Source of the DNA: Rhodospirillales bacterium BBD 1991-14 | Lineage (GTDB): Bacteria > Pseudomonadota > Alphaproteobacteria > Kiloniellales > Kiloniellaceae | Assembly: GCA_001657395.1 (NCBI GenBank) | Contig: LYSY01000014.1 | Location: 1 to 57,142, forward strand | DNA: 57,142 nucleotides | Reading direction: 5' to 3' | Part shown: positions 17,804 to 26,601 of the stretch, piece by piece | Numbering within the stretch: position 1 is the stretch's first letter | How the letters are laid out: every line of letters begins with the position of its first letter | Notes under the pieces: model-generated | What the model saw: the letters and a program-made list of their open reading frames with translations, nothing else | What the model was told of the DNA's origin: nothing | Database searches by the model: none | Position numbers and translations under genes: made by a program

Positions 17804-18532
17804 TTGGATCGCCGTGCCTTCCTTCGCTCGTCCGCGCTCGTGCTCGGCACCGCCCTTGGCGGCGCCGTGATCGAGGCTGTGGCGAAGCCGGCGGCGGCTC
17901 AGTCCCTGGGCGACTTTCTCAAGTCCAGCCGCAATGTCGGCAAAGGCCTTTTCGGCTCCACGGAGATCTCGTCGGCCAGCCTGAAGGCCCTGCCGCAATG
18001 GGCCCGGGTGCTCTCGAAAATGGAGCAGGAGCGCGGCAGCTTTCATGCCTGCCTGAACGACCCCGCCGCCTGCAAAACGGCCGGTCTGAAATCCTGGCGC
18101 GAGGTCGCCACGGCCGCCAAGGGCCAGCCGCGCCTGGAGATGCTCAAGACGGTCAACCAGTACTTCAACCGCTGGCCCTACAAGATCGACCAGGAGCTCT
18201 ATGGCGTCAGCGAGTTCTGGGCCAGCCCGAAGGAGTTCATGAAGCGCTCCGGCGATTGCGAGGACTATTCCATCGCCAAGTTCTTCATTCTGAGGGACCT
18301 CGGCCTTGCCAACGAGGAAATGCGGTTGGTCATCCTGATGGACCGGATCCGGCGCATCGGCCACGCGGTCCTGGCGGTCTACGAGCCCAACGGGGACATC
18401 CTGGTCCTGGACAGCCTCAGCGACCTGATCTTCTCCCACAAGAAGTACCGGCACTACCTGCCCCAGTACTCCATGAACGAGACCACACGCTGGGCGCACT
18501 TTTACGACAAGAAGCGCACCGCCTCTTTGTAA
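17804..18532 (+). CDS. lapG: LapG-like periplasmic transglutaminase-like cysteine protease
   Basis: 242 residues from a TTG with ribosome binding site GAGGGAG 7 nt upstream. The signal peptide has a Tat-like start (DRRAFLRSS) and probable cleavage after AAA near residue 32. The mature part is the bacterial transglutaminase-like cysteine proteinase (BTLCP) fold, with catalytic triad C152 (in GDCEDY), H187 (in IGHAVLAVYE) and D203 (in VLDSL). The acidic residues flanking C152 correspond to the LapG calcium site. LapG cuts giant adhesins after the retention module at a TAAG-type site and releases them; both complete adhesins here have such a site. It is the first gene of an operon with the degenerate HD-GYP receptor (34 nt downstream) and a trypsin-like protease. 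Confidence 0.93.
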   Translation: MDRRAFLRSSALVLGTALGGAVIEAVAKPAAAQSLGDFLKSSRNVGKGLFGSTEISSASLKALPQWARVLSKMEQERGSFHACLNDPAACKTAGLKSWREVATAAKGQPRLEMLKTVNQYFNRWPYKIDQELYGVSEFWASPKEFMKRSGDCEDYSIAKFFILRDLGLANEEMRLVILMDRIRRIGHAVLAVYEPNGDILVLDSLSDLIFSHKKYRHYLPQYSMNETTRWAHFYDKKRTASL

Positions 18533-18566
18533 ATATTCGTTAATTCCTCTATGAGATAAGCCGTTT

Positions 18567-20663
18567 ATGACGAATTCAGCGCTCGAAACGGCTGACCCGC
18601 TGGACTTCCCGGCGCTCGATGCCAGACCGGCACCTCCGGGGCGCTGGCGCATGCTGCTCTGGGGCGGGATCGTGCTGGCGGTTTTTGTGCTGGCGGCCGT
18701 CCTGGTGCCCCGGCTGACCATCGAATCCAAGCGCGAGCAGCTCATCGAACAGGTGACGGAGCGCCTGCAGCTGACCGCCAGCGGCCAGGCCGAGGTGGTT
18801 TCCACCTGGCTGCAGGGAACCCGGCGCCTCGCCCAGCCGGTGGTCGAAAGCGAGCTCATCCGGCTCTTCGCGGCGGAGATGGACCTGGCCGACGGGGATA
18901 TGTCGCGCATGGTTGCCCCGCAGAGCGGCGACGATGGCGGGCTTGGCGTGCCCCTGGTCGAGCAGCTTCCCTTCATCGAGCGGGTCGTCAGCGACTTTGC
19001 GGCAAACGCCGACTTCCTCGCCGCCTACCTGGTCGGCCGCAACGGCGATGCCTTTGTCGCCTCCAGCGGCGCCGCCAGCTTCGCAGCCGACCAGCGCGCA
19101 CTGGCTCTGCAGAGCTTCGAGCGCGGCCAGACGGTCTTCGGGCCGGCCAGGAGCCTTCCGGCCGGCCTCGTCCTCGACATGGTCATGCCGGTCTTCGCGG
19201 CCCAGGTGGAGCCGGGCGAAGCGACGCCCGTCGCGGCCCTGGTTCTGGTCGTGCCGCTGACCAACGGGCTGTCGGAGATCCTGGCGGTCGACCCCCTGGC
19301 CAGCCCGGGCACCCGGCGGGTGCTCATCCAATTGAACGACGGTGCTTTGACGCGGATTGCCCCCGGCGCAGCGGAAGCGGTGAAAGCCGTTTCGCTTGAC
19401 GGCTTCGACCTGGCCGCCGGCGAGGTGCCCTTTGCGCAGCGCCCTTCCCTCACCAAGCCGATCCAGGTCTATTCCGCGGGCGCCATGGTCTCCGGCCCGA
19501 CCTGGTGGATCGTCGAAGAACTGGAAGTCACGGTCGCCGAGCGCCCGCTCGCAACCTTCTCCATCGCCGCGGTCCTTGTCGCCGGCCTCGTCGTTCTGGT
19601 GGCCGCGGTTGCCTTCGGTGCCTTCTGGTGGCGTCTGTCCAGCCACCACAACGAGGCCCTGGCCCAGCAGTACCGCGCGCTCGCCGGGCGGATCCAGGCG
19701 CAGAAACAGCTCATGGAGAGCATCAACGGGGCTATCTCCGAGCACATCGCCCTGAAGGCGCCGGACGGCAGCTATCGCTATGTGAATCCGGCCTTTGCCG
19801 CGGCCGTGGGCCGCAGCCAGCAAAGCATGATCGGACTGGACGATGCGGCGGTCTTCGGACGGGGCACTGCGAAGCGGCTGGCCCTGACGGATCAGCGCAC
19901 CCTCAAAGAGGGCGATGCCATCACGACGAACGAAGAGATCTACTTCGATTCCGCAAAGCGCTACCTCCAGATCTCGAAAGTCCCGTTCCGCGATGCCGAG
20001 GGCGCGGCCCAGGGTCTTGTCTCGGTGACCCGCGACGTCACCGAACTGGTCGAACAGCAGCAGAAGAAGGAGCGCGCCATCCAGCAGATGGTGGCCGCGC
20101 TGGTGCGCGCCATCGAGCTGCGCGACCCCTATCTCGCCGGACACTCGCGCCGCGTCGCCGACTTCTCGGTGGCGGTCGGCAAGCACCTTGGCTGCGACGA
20201 GGATGAGCTGACAACGCTGGAGCTGGCGGCCAACCTCTCGCAGATCGGCAAGCTCGCCATTCCGGAAGCCCTGCTGACCAAGCCGGCCCGCCTGACGGAG
20301 GAGGAGATCCGCCAGATGGAGGCGCATGTGCAGCATGCCGTGCAACTGCTCGGCGGTATCGATTTCGAGCTGCCGGTCGTTGAAACCATCGCCCAGATGC
20401 ACGAGCGCCTCGACGGCAAGGGCTACCCAAAAGGGTTAGCCGGCGAGGCGATCGTTCGAACCGCCCGGATTCTGGGGACTTGCGACGTCTTTTGCGCTCG
20501 TGTCGAGCCGCGCTCCTACCGTGCGGGCCTTGCGCCGGACGCAGTGCTGGATATTCTGCAGGAGAATTCCAGCCGCTACGACCCCACAGTGATTGAGGCG
20601 CTGAGACAGGTGACATCGACGATCTCCGGTGAGAAGCTGATCGCCAGCATCGCGGCTGGCTGA
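18567..20663 (+). CDS. Membrane sensor with periplasmic domain, PAS and degenerate HD-GYP domain; candidate LapD-type receptor
   Basis: 698 residues. TM1 about 30-50, a periplasmic sensor region about 51-328 (Cache-like in size), TM2 about 330-355, PAS about 388-495, HD-GYP about 505-685. The GYP part is intact (HERLDGKGYP, 612-621). The HD dyad is replaced by S558-Q559 (NLSQIGK where active enzymes have LHDIGK), and the HHE motif is MHE at 611-613. H526, H587 and D640 remain. With three metal ligands gone it should not hydrolyse c-di-GMP but could bind it. It directly follows lapG and precedes the serine protease by 6 nt. In other species LapD, a degenerate GGDEF-EAL protein, holds that place. 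I infer an analogous inside-out receptor; direct binding to LapG is not shown. Confidence 0.85.
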   Translation: MTNSALETADPLDFPALDARPAPPGRWRMLLWGGIVLAVFVLAAVLVPRLTIESKREQLIEQVTERLQLTASGQAEVVSTWLQGTRRLAQPVVESELIRLFAAEMDLADGDMSRMVAPQSGDDGGLGVPLVEQLPFIERVVSDFAANADFLAAYLVGRNGDAFVASSGAASFAADQRALALQSFERGQTVFGPARSLPAGLVLDMVMPVFAAQVEPGEATPVAALVLVVPLTNGLSEILAVDPLASPGTRRVLIQLNDGALTRIAPGAAEAVKAVSLDGFDLAAGEVPFAQRPSLTKPIQVYSAGAMVSGPTWWIVEELEVTVAERPLATFSIAAVLVAGLVVLVAAVAFGAFWWRLSSHHNEALAQQYRALAGRIQAQKQLMESINGAISEHIALKAPDGSYRYVNPAFAAAVGRSQQSMIGLDDAAVFGRGTAKRLALTDQRTLKEGDAITTNEEIYFDSAKRYLQISKVPFRDAEGAAQGLVSVTRDVTELVEQQQKKERAIQQMVAALVRAIELRDPYLAGHSRRVADFSVAVGKHLGCDEDELTTLELAANLSQIGKLAIPEALLTKPARLTEEEIRQMEAHVQHAVQLLGGIDFELPVVETIAQMHERLDGKGYPKGLAGEAIVRTARILGTCDVFCARVEPRSYRAGLAPDAVLDILQENSSRYDPTVIEALRQVTSTISGEKLIASIAAG

Positions 20664-20669
20664 TCCTTC

Positions 20670-21716
20670 ATGACGAAACCTTTCGCGGACCTGCGGGCCG
20701 CCCTCAAAACCCTCGGGTTTGCCATCCTGCTCTGCCTGGCCGGGGGCCAGGCTCTTGCGCTGGACGGCAGCATTGCCACGGCCGGGCGGGTCGAAATCAA
20801 CGCCATGGAATACCCCTGGAGCGCCGTCGGCCGCGTCAACACGGGCGGGCGCGGACACTGCACCGGGTTCCTGGTGAGCGAGCGGCACGTCATCACGGCC
20901 GCCCACTGCCTCTTCAATCCCACGGTGGGGCGCTGGCGCGCGCCCATCGAGCTGCATTTCATCGCCGGTTACCAGCGCGACCGCTTTATCCTGCATTCCA
21001 AGGTTGCCAGCTACCGGCGCGCGGAAACCTTCAACTACGCAGATGGCGCCACCATTCAATCGGCGCTGCGCGACTGGGCCATTCTCACCCTGGAAAAGCC
21101 GATCGGTTTCAAGGCCGGCTGGCTCGGATTGAAGAAGCTGGACAGCCTGATGATGTCGCGGGTCAAGGCGGGCGATGCCTTGCTGGTGCAAGCGGGGTAT
21201 CGCCGCGACCGCGCCCATGTCATGACCGCCGGCTGGGGCTGCGCCTTCGGCGGCTTCGGCCGCGGCGGACGCCTGATCACGCATGACTGCAATGTCATCA
21301 AGGGCGACTCGGGCTCGCCGCTCATTCTCTTCGCCGACGGCGGCTTCTACGCCATCGGCCTGCATGTCATCGACCTGCGCTCTGCCCAGGAAGAGCCGCT
21401 GGCCGGCGTGCTGTCCTTCAGCCTCTTTCATCCCGACGGCGGGCGGCGTGATGCCGCTTCCGCCCTTTCAAGCACCTCCGCCCGTTGGGCCATGGGCAAG
21501 CCGCCCGGCCAGGGCAGCGAGGCTGCAATCGTCCCGCTGCGGACCATCGACAGCCTGTTGGTGAATCTGGGCTACCTCCCGGGAAGAGCGGAGCAACAGA
21601 GCCAGGAGGCGCGGGTCCAGGCCCTGAAGCGCTTTCAGAAAGACCGCGGCCTGCCCGGAGACGGACGCGCATCCCTGGAGGTTCTGGGCAAGCTCTTGCT
21701 CGCGGCCGCCCGCTAG
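20670..21716 (+). CDS. Exported trypsin-like serine protease with C-terminal peptidoglycan-binding domain
   Basis: 348 residues, with signal peptide (hydrophobic LGFAILLCLAGGQALA, cleavage near residue 30). The S1 chymotrypsin fold has triad H79 (VITAAHC), D135 (RDWAIL) and S214 (GDSGSPL), and probable disulfides C64-C80 and C191-C207. Residues about 290-348 look like a PG_binding_1 domain (VNLGYLPG, then ALKRFQKDRGLPGDG), which would anchor it in the cell wall. It starts 6 nt after the receptor gene, so it is co-expressed with LapG. Its substrate is unknown; adhesin trimming, LapG control and unrelated cell-wall roles are all open. A trypsin-like partner is not part of the textbook Lap system. 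Confidence 0.9.
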   Translation: MTKPFADLRAALKTLGFAILLCLAGGQALALDGSIATAGRVEINAMEYPWSAVGRVNTGGRGHCTGFLVSERHVITAAHCLFNPTVGRWRAPIELHFIAGYQRDRFILHSKVASYRRAETFNYADGATIQSALRDWAILTLEKPIGFKAGWLGLKKLDSLMMSRVKAGDALLVQAGYRRDRAHVMTAGWGCAFGGFGRGGRLITHDCNVIKGDSGSPLILFADGGFYAIGLHVIDLRSAQEEPLAGVLSFSLFHPDGGRRDAASALSSTSARWAMGKPPGQGSEAAIVPLRTIDSLLVNLGYLPGRAEQQSQEARVQALKRFQKDRGLPGDGRASLEVLGKLLLAAAR

Positions 21717-21897
21717 GCAGGCTGCGGCGAGAGCCCCTGGGATGATGGATAGGAGGGCGCTGGATCGGAGGCCGCAAGCCTGCTATCCACATCGTTTGGC
21801 GGAAAGCGGTGCCATTGGGCCAGCGTTCGGGCCGCCGTTCTCTTCGCGCGATTTTCACGGCGCGACTTAGTGCGATTGAAAGAAGGAAAGCATATTC

Positions 21898-22170
21898 ATG
21901 ACCGAATTGTTCGCTGATGGAACGGGCTCCATCGTCGTTTCCAATGGCGTGGTTCGAATTGAGCTGGTGCAGCTCCGCAGAAAAGACGACAAGGCGGAGC
22001 TTGAATCGCACACCAGCGGTCACCTGCTGATGCCGGTCGGGTCGCTTAAGCAGTTGACCCTGCAGCTTGCGAAGGCACTGGAGCAGATCCAGGCCCGCGT
22101 CGCGGAGAAGGACCGGCTCGAGAACCCGCCAAAGGGCGACGATCTGGACGACGCCCTCTCAAACCTCTGA
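21898..22170 (+). CDS. Small hypothetical protein, 90 aa
   Basis: Soluble, no signal peptide. The N-terminal half predicts beta strands (GSIVVSNGVVRIELVQLRRK), followed by SGHLLMPVGSLKQL and an amphipathic helix (TLQLAKALEQIQARVAEKDR) with an acidic tail (DDLDDALSNL). A purine-rich ribosome binding site (GAAAGAAGGAAAG, about 21878-21890) precedes the ATG. It stands between the protease operon (181 bp upstream) and the glycosyltransferases (278 bp downstream). I do not recognise a named family, although the layout is that of a conserved small protein. Confidence 0.7.
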   Translation: MTELFADGTGSIVVSNGVVRIELVQLRRKDDKAELESHTSGHLLMPVGSLKQLTLQLAKALEQIQARVAEKDRLENPPKGDDLDDALSNL

Positions 22171-22448
22171 GTGTGCCCGCGGCCCCCGGTCACAGGCTAC
22201 GGGTGCCGGGGTTTTGCCCCGACGTCCTGGCGAATGGCTCGCCAGAAGGGCCCAGCCGGTGTCTGCGATCCGGCGCAGCCGGCGACAACCCTGCCCTGCC
22301 CGATCTTCTTGGGTAGATCCTGGTGGGGCGGATTTGGGCCGTCGCGGCGCCTTTACTCAAAATTGAGCATATTGGCCGAATCTGGCGGGGATCCGTATAG
22401 AGGGACCACGCCGCCACCCAAGACCGGGCAATGGGAAGGCCCAAGACC

Positions 22449-23903
22449 ATGAAATACCTCTTCGTCCATCAGAACATGCCTGGGCAGTACAAGCACATCT
22501 GCCAGCGGCTCGCCGCCGACAAAGACAACACCGTGGTGTTCATCACGAAGCGCGAAGGCCTGGAGCTTCCGAACATCCACAAGGTGCTCTACAAGCCGAA
22601 CCGCGAGCCCGCCGCCTCCACCCACCGCTACATCCAGGAGGCCGAGCGCGGCATCCTCCACGGACAGGAGGTCGCCCGCAAGGCGCTGGAACTGAAGAGC
22701 AAGGGTTTCACACCGGACATCATCATCGGGCATCCGGGCTGGGGCGAGACGCTCTATCTGAAGGACGTGTTCCCCGATACCCCGCTTCTGGGGTTCTTCG
22801 AGTTCTACTATCACGCCGTTGGCGCCGACGTCGGCTTCGACCCCGAGAGCCCGGCAAGCCTGGATACGCACTGCCGCATCCGCACCAAGAACATCATTCA
22901 GTTCATGGGCCTCGAGTCCGCCGATGCGGGCATGGCCCCGACCCAGTGGCAGTTCCAGCAGTACCCTCCCGAGTTTCAGCACAAGATTTCGGTCATCCAC
23001 GACGGCATCGACACCGCCGTGTGCAAGCCCAACCCGGATGCGTCGATCGAGATCAAGAACACCGACGGCGAGGTCACGACCCTGCGTCAGGGCGAAGAGA
23101 TCGTCACCTACGTGGTGCGCAACCTTGAGCCCTATCGCGGCTTTCCCCAGTTCATGCGCGCCGCCGAGCTGATTCTGAAACGGCGGCCGAAAGCGCGCAT
23201 CATCATCATCGGCGGTGACGACGTCAGCTATGGGCGGGCGCTGCCCAACGGCGAAACCTATCGGAAAAAGGCGCTGGAGGAGGTCGACCTCGACCTCAGC
23301 CGCGTGTTCTTCCTGGGCCGTGTGCCCTATTCCACCTACCTGAACGTCATCCAGGTCTCCGGGGTCCATGTCTACCTGACCTTCCCCTTCGTGCTCTCCT
23401 GGTCGGTCCTCGAGAGCATGGCGGCCGAGTGCTGTCTGGTGGCCTCCGCGACACCGCCGGTTCAGGAGGTCATCACCGACGGCAGCAACGGCCTGCTGTT
23501 CGATTTCTTCGATCACGAGGCCATCGCCAACCGCGTGGATGAGGTTCTGGATCACAAGGACCGCATGGCGGCGATCCGCAGGAAGGCGCGGGCCACCGTC
23601 GTCCAGAACTACGATCTCGAGAAATGCCTGAAGGACCAGTTGAAGCTGATCGAAAACCTGGTGGCAGGCAAACGCCCTCAGCCCGGCGGCAAGCCCGGAA
23701 AGCCCAGCTTTCGCCTGCCCCCAAAGAGTGGCGGGACGAAGCCAACGGCCAAGAAGGCCGCGGCAGGCAAGGCGAACGGCAAGTCCAAGACGGCGGCAAA
23801 GTCCGGCGGCACCCGCCCGACAGCCCGCAAGGCAAAGGCAAAAAAGGCTCCCGGGGCCAAGACCGCGAAGCCAAAGTCGAGAACGGCAAAGTCCGCGCGC
23901 TGA
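22449..23903 (+). CDS. GT4-like glycosyltransferase with a lysine/alanine-rich C-terminal tail
   Basis: 484 residues from the ATG at 22449 (MKYLFVHQNMPGQYKHI), preceded by GGAAGG; an upstream in-frame ATG at 22431 is less likely. The first ~410 residues are a GT-B fold glycosyltransferase: N-terminal DIIIGHPGWGETLYLKDVFP region, C-terminal RNLEPYRGFPQFMRAAELIL and donor-binding SWSVLESMAAECCLVAS. Related proteins transfer sugars from nucleotide donors to surface glycans; donor and acceptor are unknown. From about residue 415 the chain changes to a Lys/Ala/Arg/Pro-rich low-complexity tail of histone H1-like type (KAKAKKAPGAKTAKPKSR), unusual for the family. It is the first of four glycosyltransferase genes in a row. 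Confidence 0.88.
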   Translation: MKYLFVHQNMPGQYKHICQRLAADKDNTVVFITKREGLELPNIHKVLYKPNREPAASTHRYIQEAERGILHGQEVARKALELKSKGFTPDIIIGHPGWGETLYLKDVFPDTPLLGFFEFYYHAVGADVGFDPESPASLDTHCRIRTKNIIQFMGLESADAGMAPTQWQFQQYPPEFQHKISVIHDGIDTAVCKPNPDASIEIKNTDGEVTTLRQGEEIVTYVVRNLEPYRGFPQFMRAAELILKRRPKARIIIIGGDDVSYGRALPNGETYRKKALEEVDLDLSRVFFLGRVPYSTYLNVIQVSGVHVYLTFPFVLSWSVLESMAAECCLVASATPPVQEVITDGSNGLLFDFFDHEAIANRVDEVLDHKDRMAAIRRKARATVVQNYDLEKCLKDQLKLIENLVAGKRPQPGGKPGKPSFRLPPKSGGTKPTAKKAAAGKANGKSKTAAKSGGTRPTARKAKAKKAPGAKTAKPKSRTAKSAR

Positions 23904-24161
23904 AAGGCGCCGCGTGACTTGGTGGGCGTGCAGGGGTTGGCAGGGCGCGCAAAAATGGAGGTTGCCGACACAGGCCCATCACAAGGGGCCCTCCCGTTAC
24001 CTCTTCCCCATCTTGCATCCGAAATCGCAATGCGATACGCAGACCATGGGCCCGTGAGGCTGTCAAAGCTGCATGGTGCCTTTTGGGCGCGCCTTCACGA
24101 TCCGACGGGGAACTGCTGACGGCTTCGACCAACTGACCTTTCGCCGTGAGGTACAGGAACT

Positions 24162-25160
24162 ATGGCCCGTAGAGTACTCTACTTTCTCGAACGCTACTCC
24201 CAGATCTCCGAGACCTATATCGAAAACGAGCTGCGCGCCCTCTCGCCGCAGAACGAGGTCCGCATCATCTCCACCAAGGTTCCGGACCTGCCCTGCGAGC
24301 AGCACTTTCCCTATCAGGTGATCCGCAGCCGTGCCGAGCTGGAGGTCGTCATCGACGAGTTCCGGCCGGACATCATCCATGGCCATTACATGACCATGGC
24401 GCAGAACATCATGCTTGCGGCGAAGCTGGCCGATGCGCCCTACACCATCCGCGCCCACTCCTTCGACATCCTGGGGCCGATGATCGAACGCCTTCCTGGC
24501 CTCAAGCAGACCGTCAACAACGAGCAGTGCCTGGGCGTCCTGACCTTCCCCTTCACGGTGCCGCTGTTCGAGAAGGCAGGCTACAACCCCTACAAGGTCC
24601 ATGGCTGCTATCCGGTCGTCAACGTGGAACGTTTCGAAGACCGGGGAGAGAACGGCAAGGCGGTCATGAACGTCGGCGCCTGTCTTCCCAAGAAGGCCAT
24701 GAGCGGCTACCTCGCCATTGGCGCCAAGGTACCGGACCGCCAGTTCAATCTCTATGCCCTCGGGTACAACGTCGGCAACATGCACCAGCACAACGCGGAG
24801 CTGGGCAACCCCGTGACCATCGTCGATCCGGTCCAGCCGGAAGCGATGCTGCCCGAGTACAAGAAGCACGAGTGGCTGCTCTACACCGCCTCGCCCAAGC
24901 TGAAGACCGTCGGCTGGCCACTGGCGGTGGCAGAAGCGCAGGCAGCCGGCGTCGGGGTCTGCGTCCAGAACATCCGCCCGGACATCAAGGACTATGTAGG
25001 CGACTGCGGCTTCGTCTTCGACACCGTCGAAGAAGCGGCGAAGATCGTGTCGCAGCCGTATCCGCAGGAGCTCAGGGAGCGGGGCTTCGAACTGGCGAAG
25101 CGATCCGACATCAAACGCCACATCCGCCTGCTCGAAGACCTCTGGGACCAGGCGGCCTGA
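24162..25160 (+). CDS. GT4-like glycosyltransferase
   Basis: 332 residues, ribosome binding site AGGAAC 3-8 nt before the ATG. GT-B fold: N-terminal YFLERYSQISETYIENELRA, the typical acceptor-side start of family 4 enzymes, and RPDIIHGHYMTMAQNIMLA. The C-terminal donor side has VGWPLAVAEAQAAGVGVCVQ, matching the E-x7-E-like region. It is cytoplasmic with no membrane segment. It follows the first glycosyltransferase after 258 bp, which contain no protein-like frame. Role by context: surface glycan or glycoprotein assembly; the sugar is unknown. Confidence 0.87.
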   Translation: MARRVLYFLERYSQISETYIENELRALSPQNEVRIISTKVPDLPCEQHFPYQVIRSRAELEVVIDEFRPDIIHGHYMTMAQNIMLAAKLADAPYTIRAHSFDILGPMIERLPGLKQTVNNEQCLGVLTFPFTVPLFEKAGYNPYKVHGCYPVVNVERFEDRGENGKAVMNVGACLPKKAMSGYLAIGAKVPDRQFNLYALGYNVGNMHQHNAELGNPVTIVDPVQPEAMLPEYKKHEWLLYTASPKLKTVGWPLAVAEAQAAGVGVCVQNIRPDIKDYVGDCGFVFDTVEEAAKIVSQPYPQELRERGFELAKRSDIKRHIRLLEDLWDQAA

Positions 25161-25379
25161 AACGGGCGCCGGGCGCTGCGCCGCCTCTCTTTAGCCCTTG
25201 ACCAGGCCGCCGCCGTCCTGGCTGCATGGCGCGCCGCGCGGACCTTCAGCGGGGCGACCGCGAGCAACGATTGTCACGTCGTTAACCAAAGCTTATTTTT
25301 GCCCCGCTAGTCCATGATTGGCTGCCCGATTCGGCTGCCGGGTCCATGATCCTCCCACACCACCGCAAGAGAGCACAGC

Positions 25380-26558
25380 GTGGCAAGAGTACTCATCGGT
25401 TACGAGCGCGGCGACAATCTCGGCCATTACCGCAGGCTGGTGCCGGTTGCCGAAGCGCTTGCCGCCAAGGGCCATCAGGTGACCCTCTTCTTGCGCAATC
25501 CCTACGATTGCAAGGCACAGATTACCAAAAACCCGCTGCCCTATATCCCGACGCCGGATCTGGTCGCGCCGAACCCGGCGGAGCGGGAGCCCAAACGCAT
25601 GGGAACCTACAGCGACATCATGGTGTACTGCGGCTTCGGCAAGCTGGAGACGCTGTTCGCGGCCACGCTGTCCTGGCGCACGCTTTTCGACCATCTGCGC
25701 CCCGACCTGGTGATCTGCGATCACAGCCCGGTCACCTGCTTTGCCGCTTATGGCCGCATCCCCGTGGTCCAGGTCGGTTCCGGCTTCACGGTGCCACCCG
25801 CGCAGGGCGAGACCTTTCCGCCTTTCCGGGAAAAGAAGAAGGCGGTTGTCGATACCGACCACCTTGTCGCGGTAATGAACGACGTACAGTCACGCCTCGG
25901 CGGGCCGAAGGTGCCCAGCGTGACGGCCCCCCTGCGCACCGCCGGCAGACTGGTCTGTACCCTGGTTGGCCTGGACCCTTACAAGGATTTTCGCGAGGAC
26001 CCCGTGATCGGCCCGACCGAAGGCCTGCAGTCCCCCATGCCGATGCCCAAGACTCCCGCGCTGTTTGTCTATCTGGGCATAGAGCACCGGGTCACGCCGA
26101 AGTTCCTCGAAGTGCTGAAGGCCTCGAAACTGCCCGCCGAAGCCTACATCCGCGGCATGACAGAAGAGACCGCCAAGAAGTACATCCGCCCGGGCCTCAC
26201 CTTCTACAAGACGCCTCAGCCGATCGACAAGATGCTGCGCAAGGCAACGATGACGGTTCATCACGGCGGCAGCGGTATGTGCCTGGCTTCCTGCAGCGCC
26301 GGGCGTATCCAACTGGCGCTGCCCATCCACGAGGAAACACTTCTGAATACAAGGGCTCTGGGTCGCATCGGGGTGGGCCGCATGGCCACCGGCAAAGAGC
26401 TGGATGAAAAGGGCCAGGAAATCCTGAACGAAACCATCGCCGATCCGAAAAAGGCCGAGCGGGCAAGAACCATCGCCAAAGAGATCAAAGACGTGGGGCC
26501 TTTCCGCCCGATGGATCACATCATTGAGACCTGCCAGAAAGCCCTGGGCGAGAGCTAG
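25380..26558 (+). CDS. GT1-like (MGT/UGT superfamily) glycosyltransferase, paralog 1
   Basis: 392 residues from a GTG (ARVLIGYERGDNLGHYRR). The N-terminal Rossmann start with GHYRRLVPVAEALAAKGHQV and RPDLVICDHSP is typical of GT1 enzymes. The donor-site motif HHGGSGMCLASCSAGRIQLA near residues 294-313 corresponds to the HxGGxGT loop, with Met-Cys in place of Thr. It shares length and many blocks with the next gene (GTYSDIMVYCGF / GSYLDIMCHSGF, DHSPVTCF / DHSPICVL), so the two arose by tandem duplication. Family members glycosylate small lipophilic molecules or lipids. The acceptor is unknown. Confidence 0.85.
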   Translation: MARVLIGYERGDNLGHYRRLVPVAEALAAKGHQVTLFLRNPYDCKAQITKNPLPYIPTPDLVAPNPAEREPKRMGTYSDIMVYCGFGKLETLFAATLSWRTLFDHLRPDLVICDHSPVTCFAAYGRIPVVQVGSGFTVPPAQGETFPPFREKKKAVVDTDHLVAVMNDVQSRLGGPKVPSVTAPLRTAGRLVCTLVGLDPYKDFREDPVIGPTEGLQSPMPMPKTPALFVYLGIEHRVTPKFLEVLKASKLPAEAYIRGMTEETAKKYIRPGLTFYKTPQPIDKMLRKATMTVHHGGSGMCLASCSAGRIQLALPIHEETLLNTRALGRIGVGRMATGKELDEKGQEILNETIADPKKAERARTIAKEIKDVGPFRPMDHIIETCQKALGES

Positions 26559-26601
26559 GCGCCGGATGCGGTTTTCCCCTTCCGAAGAGCAGTAGGACAG
26601 G

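Noticed and set aside
18567-20663. Annotation as an active HD-GYP c-di-GMP phosphodiesterase
   Set aside because: The HD dyad is SQ and the first His of HHE is Met, so the metal centre cannot form normally.
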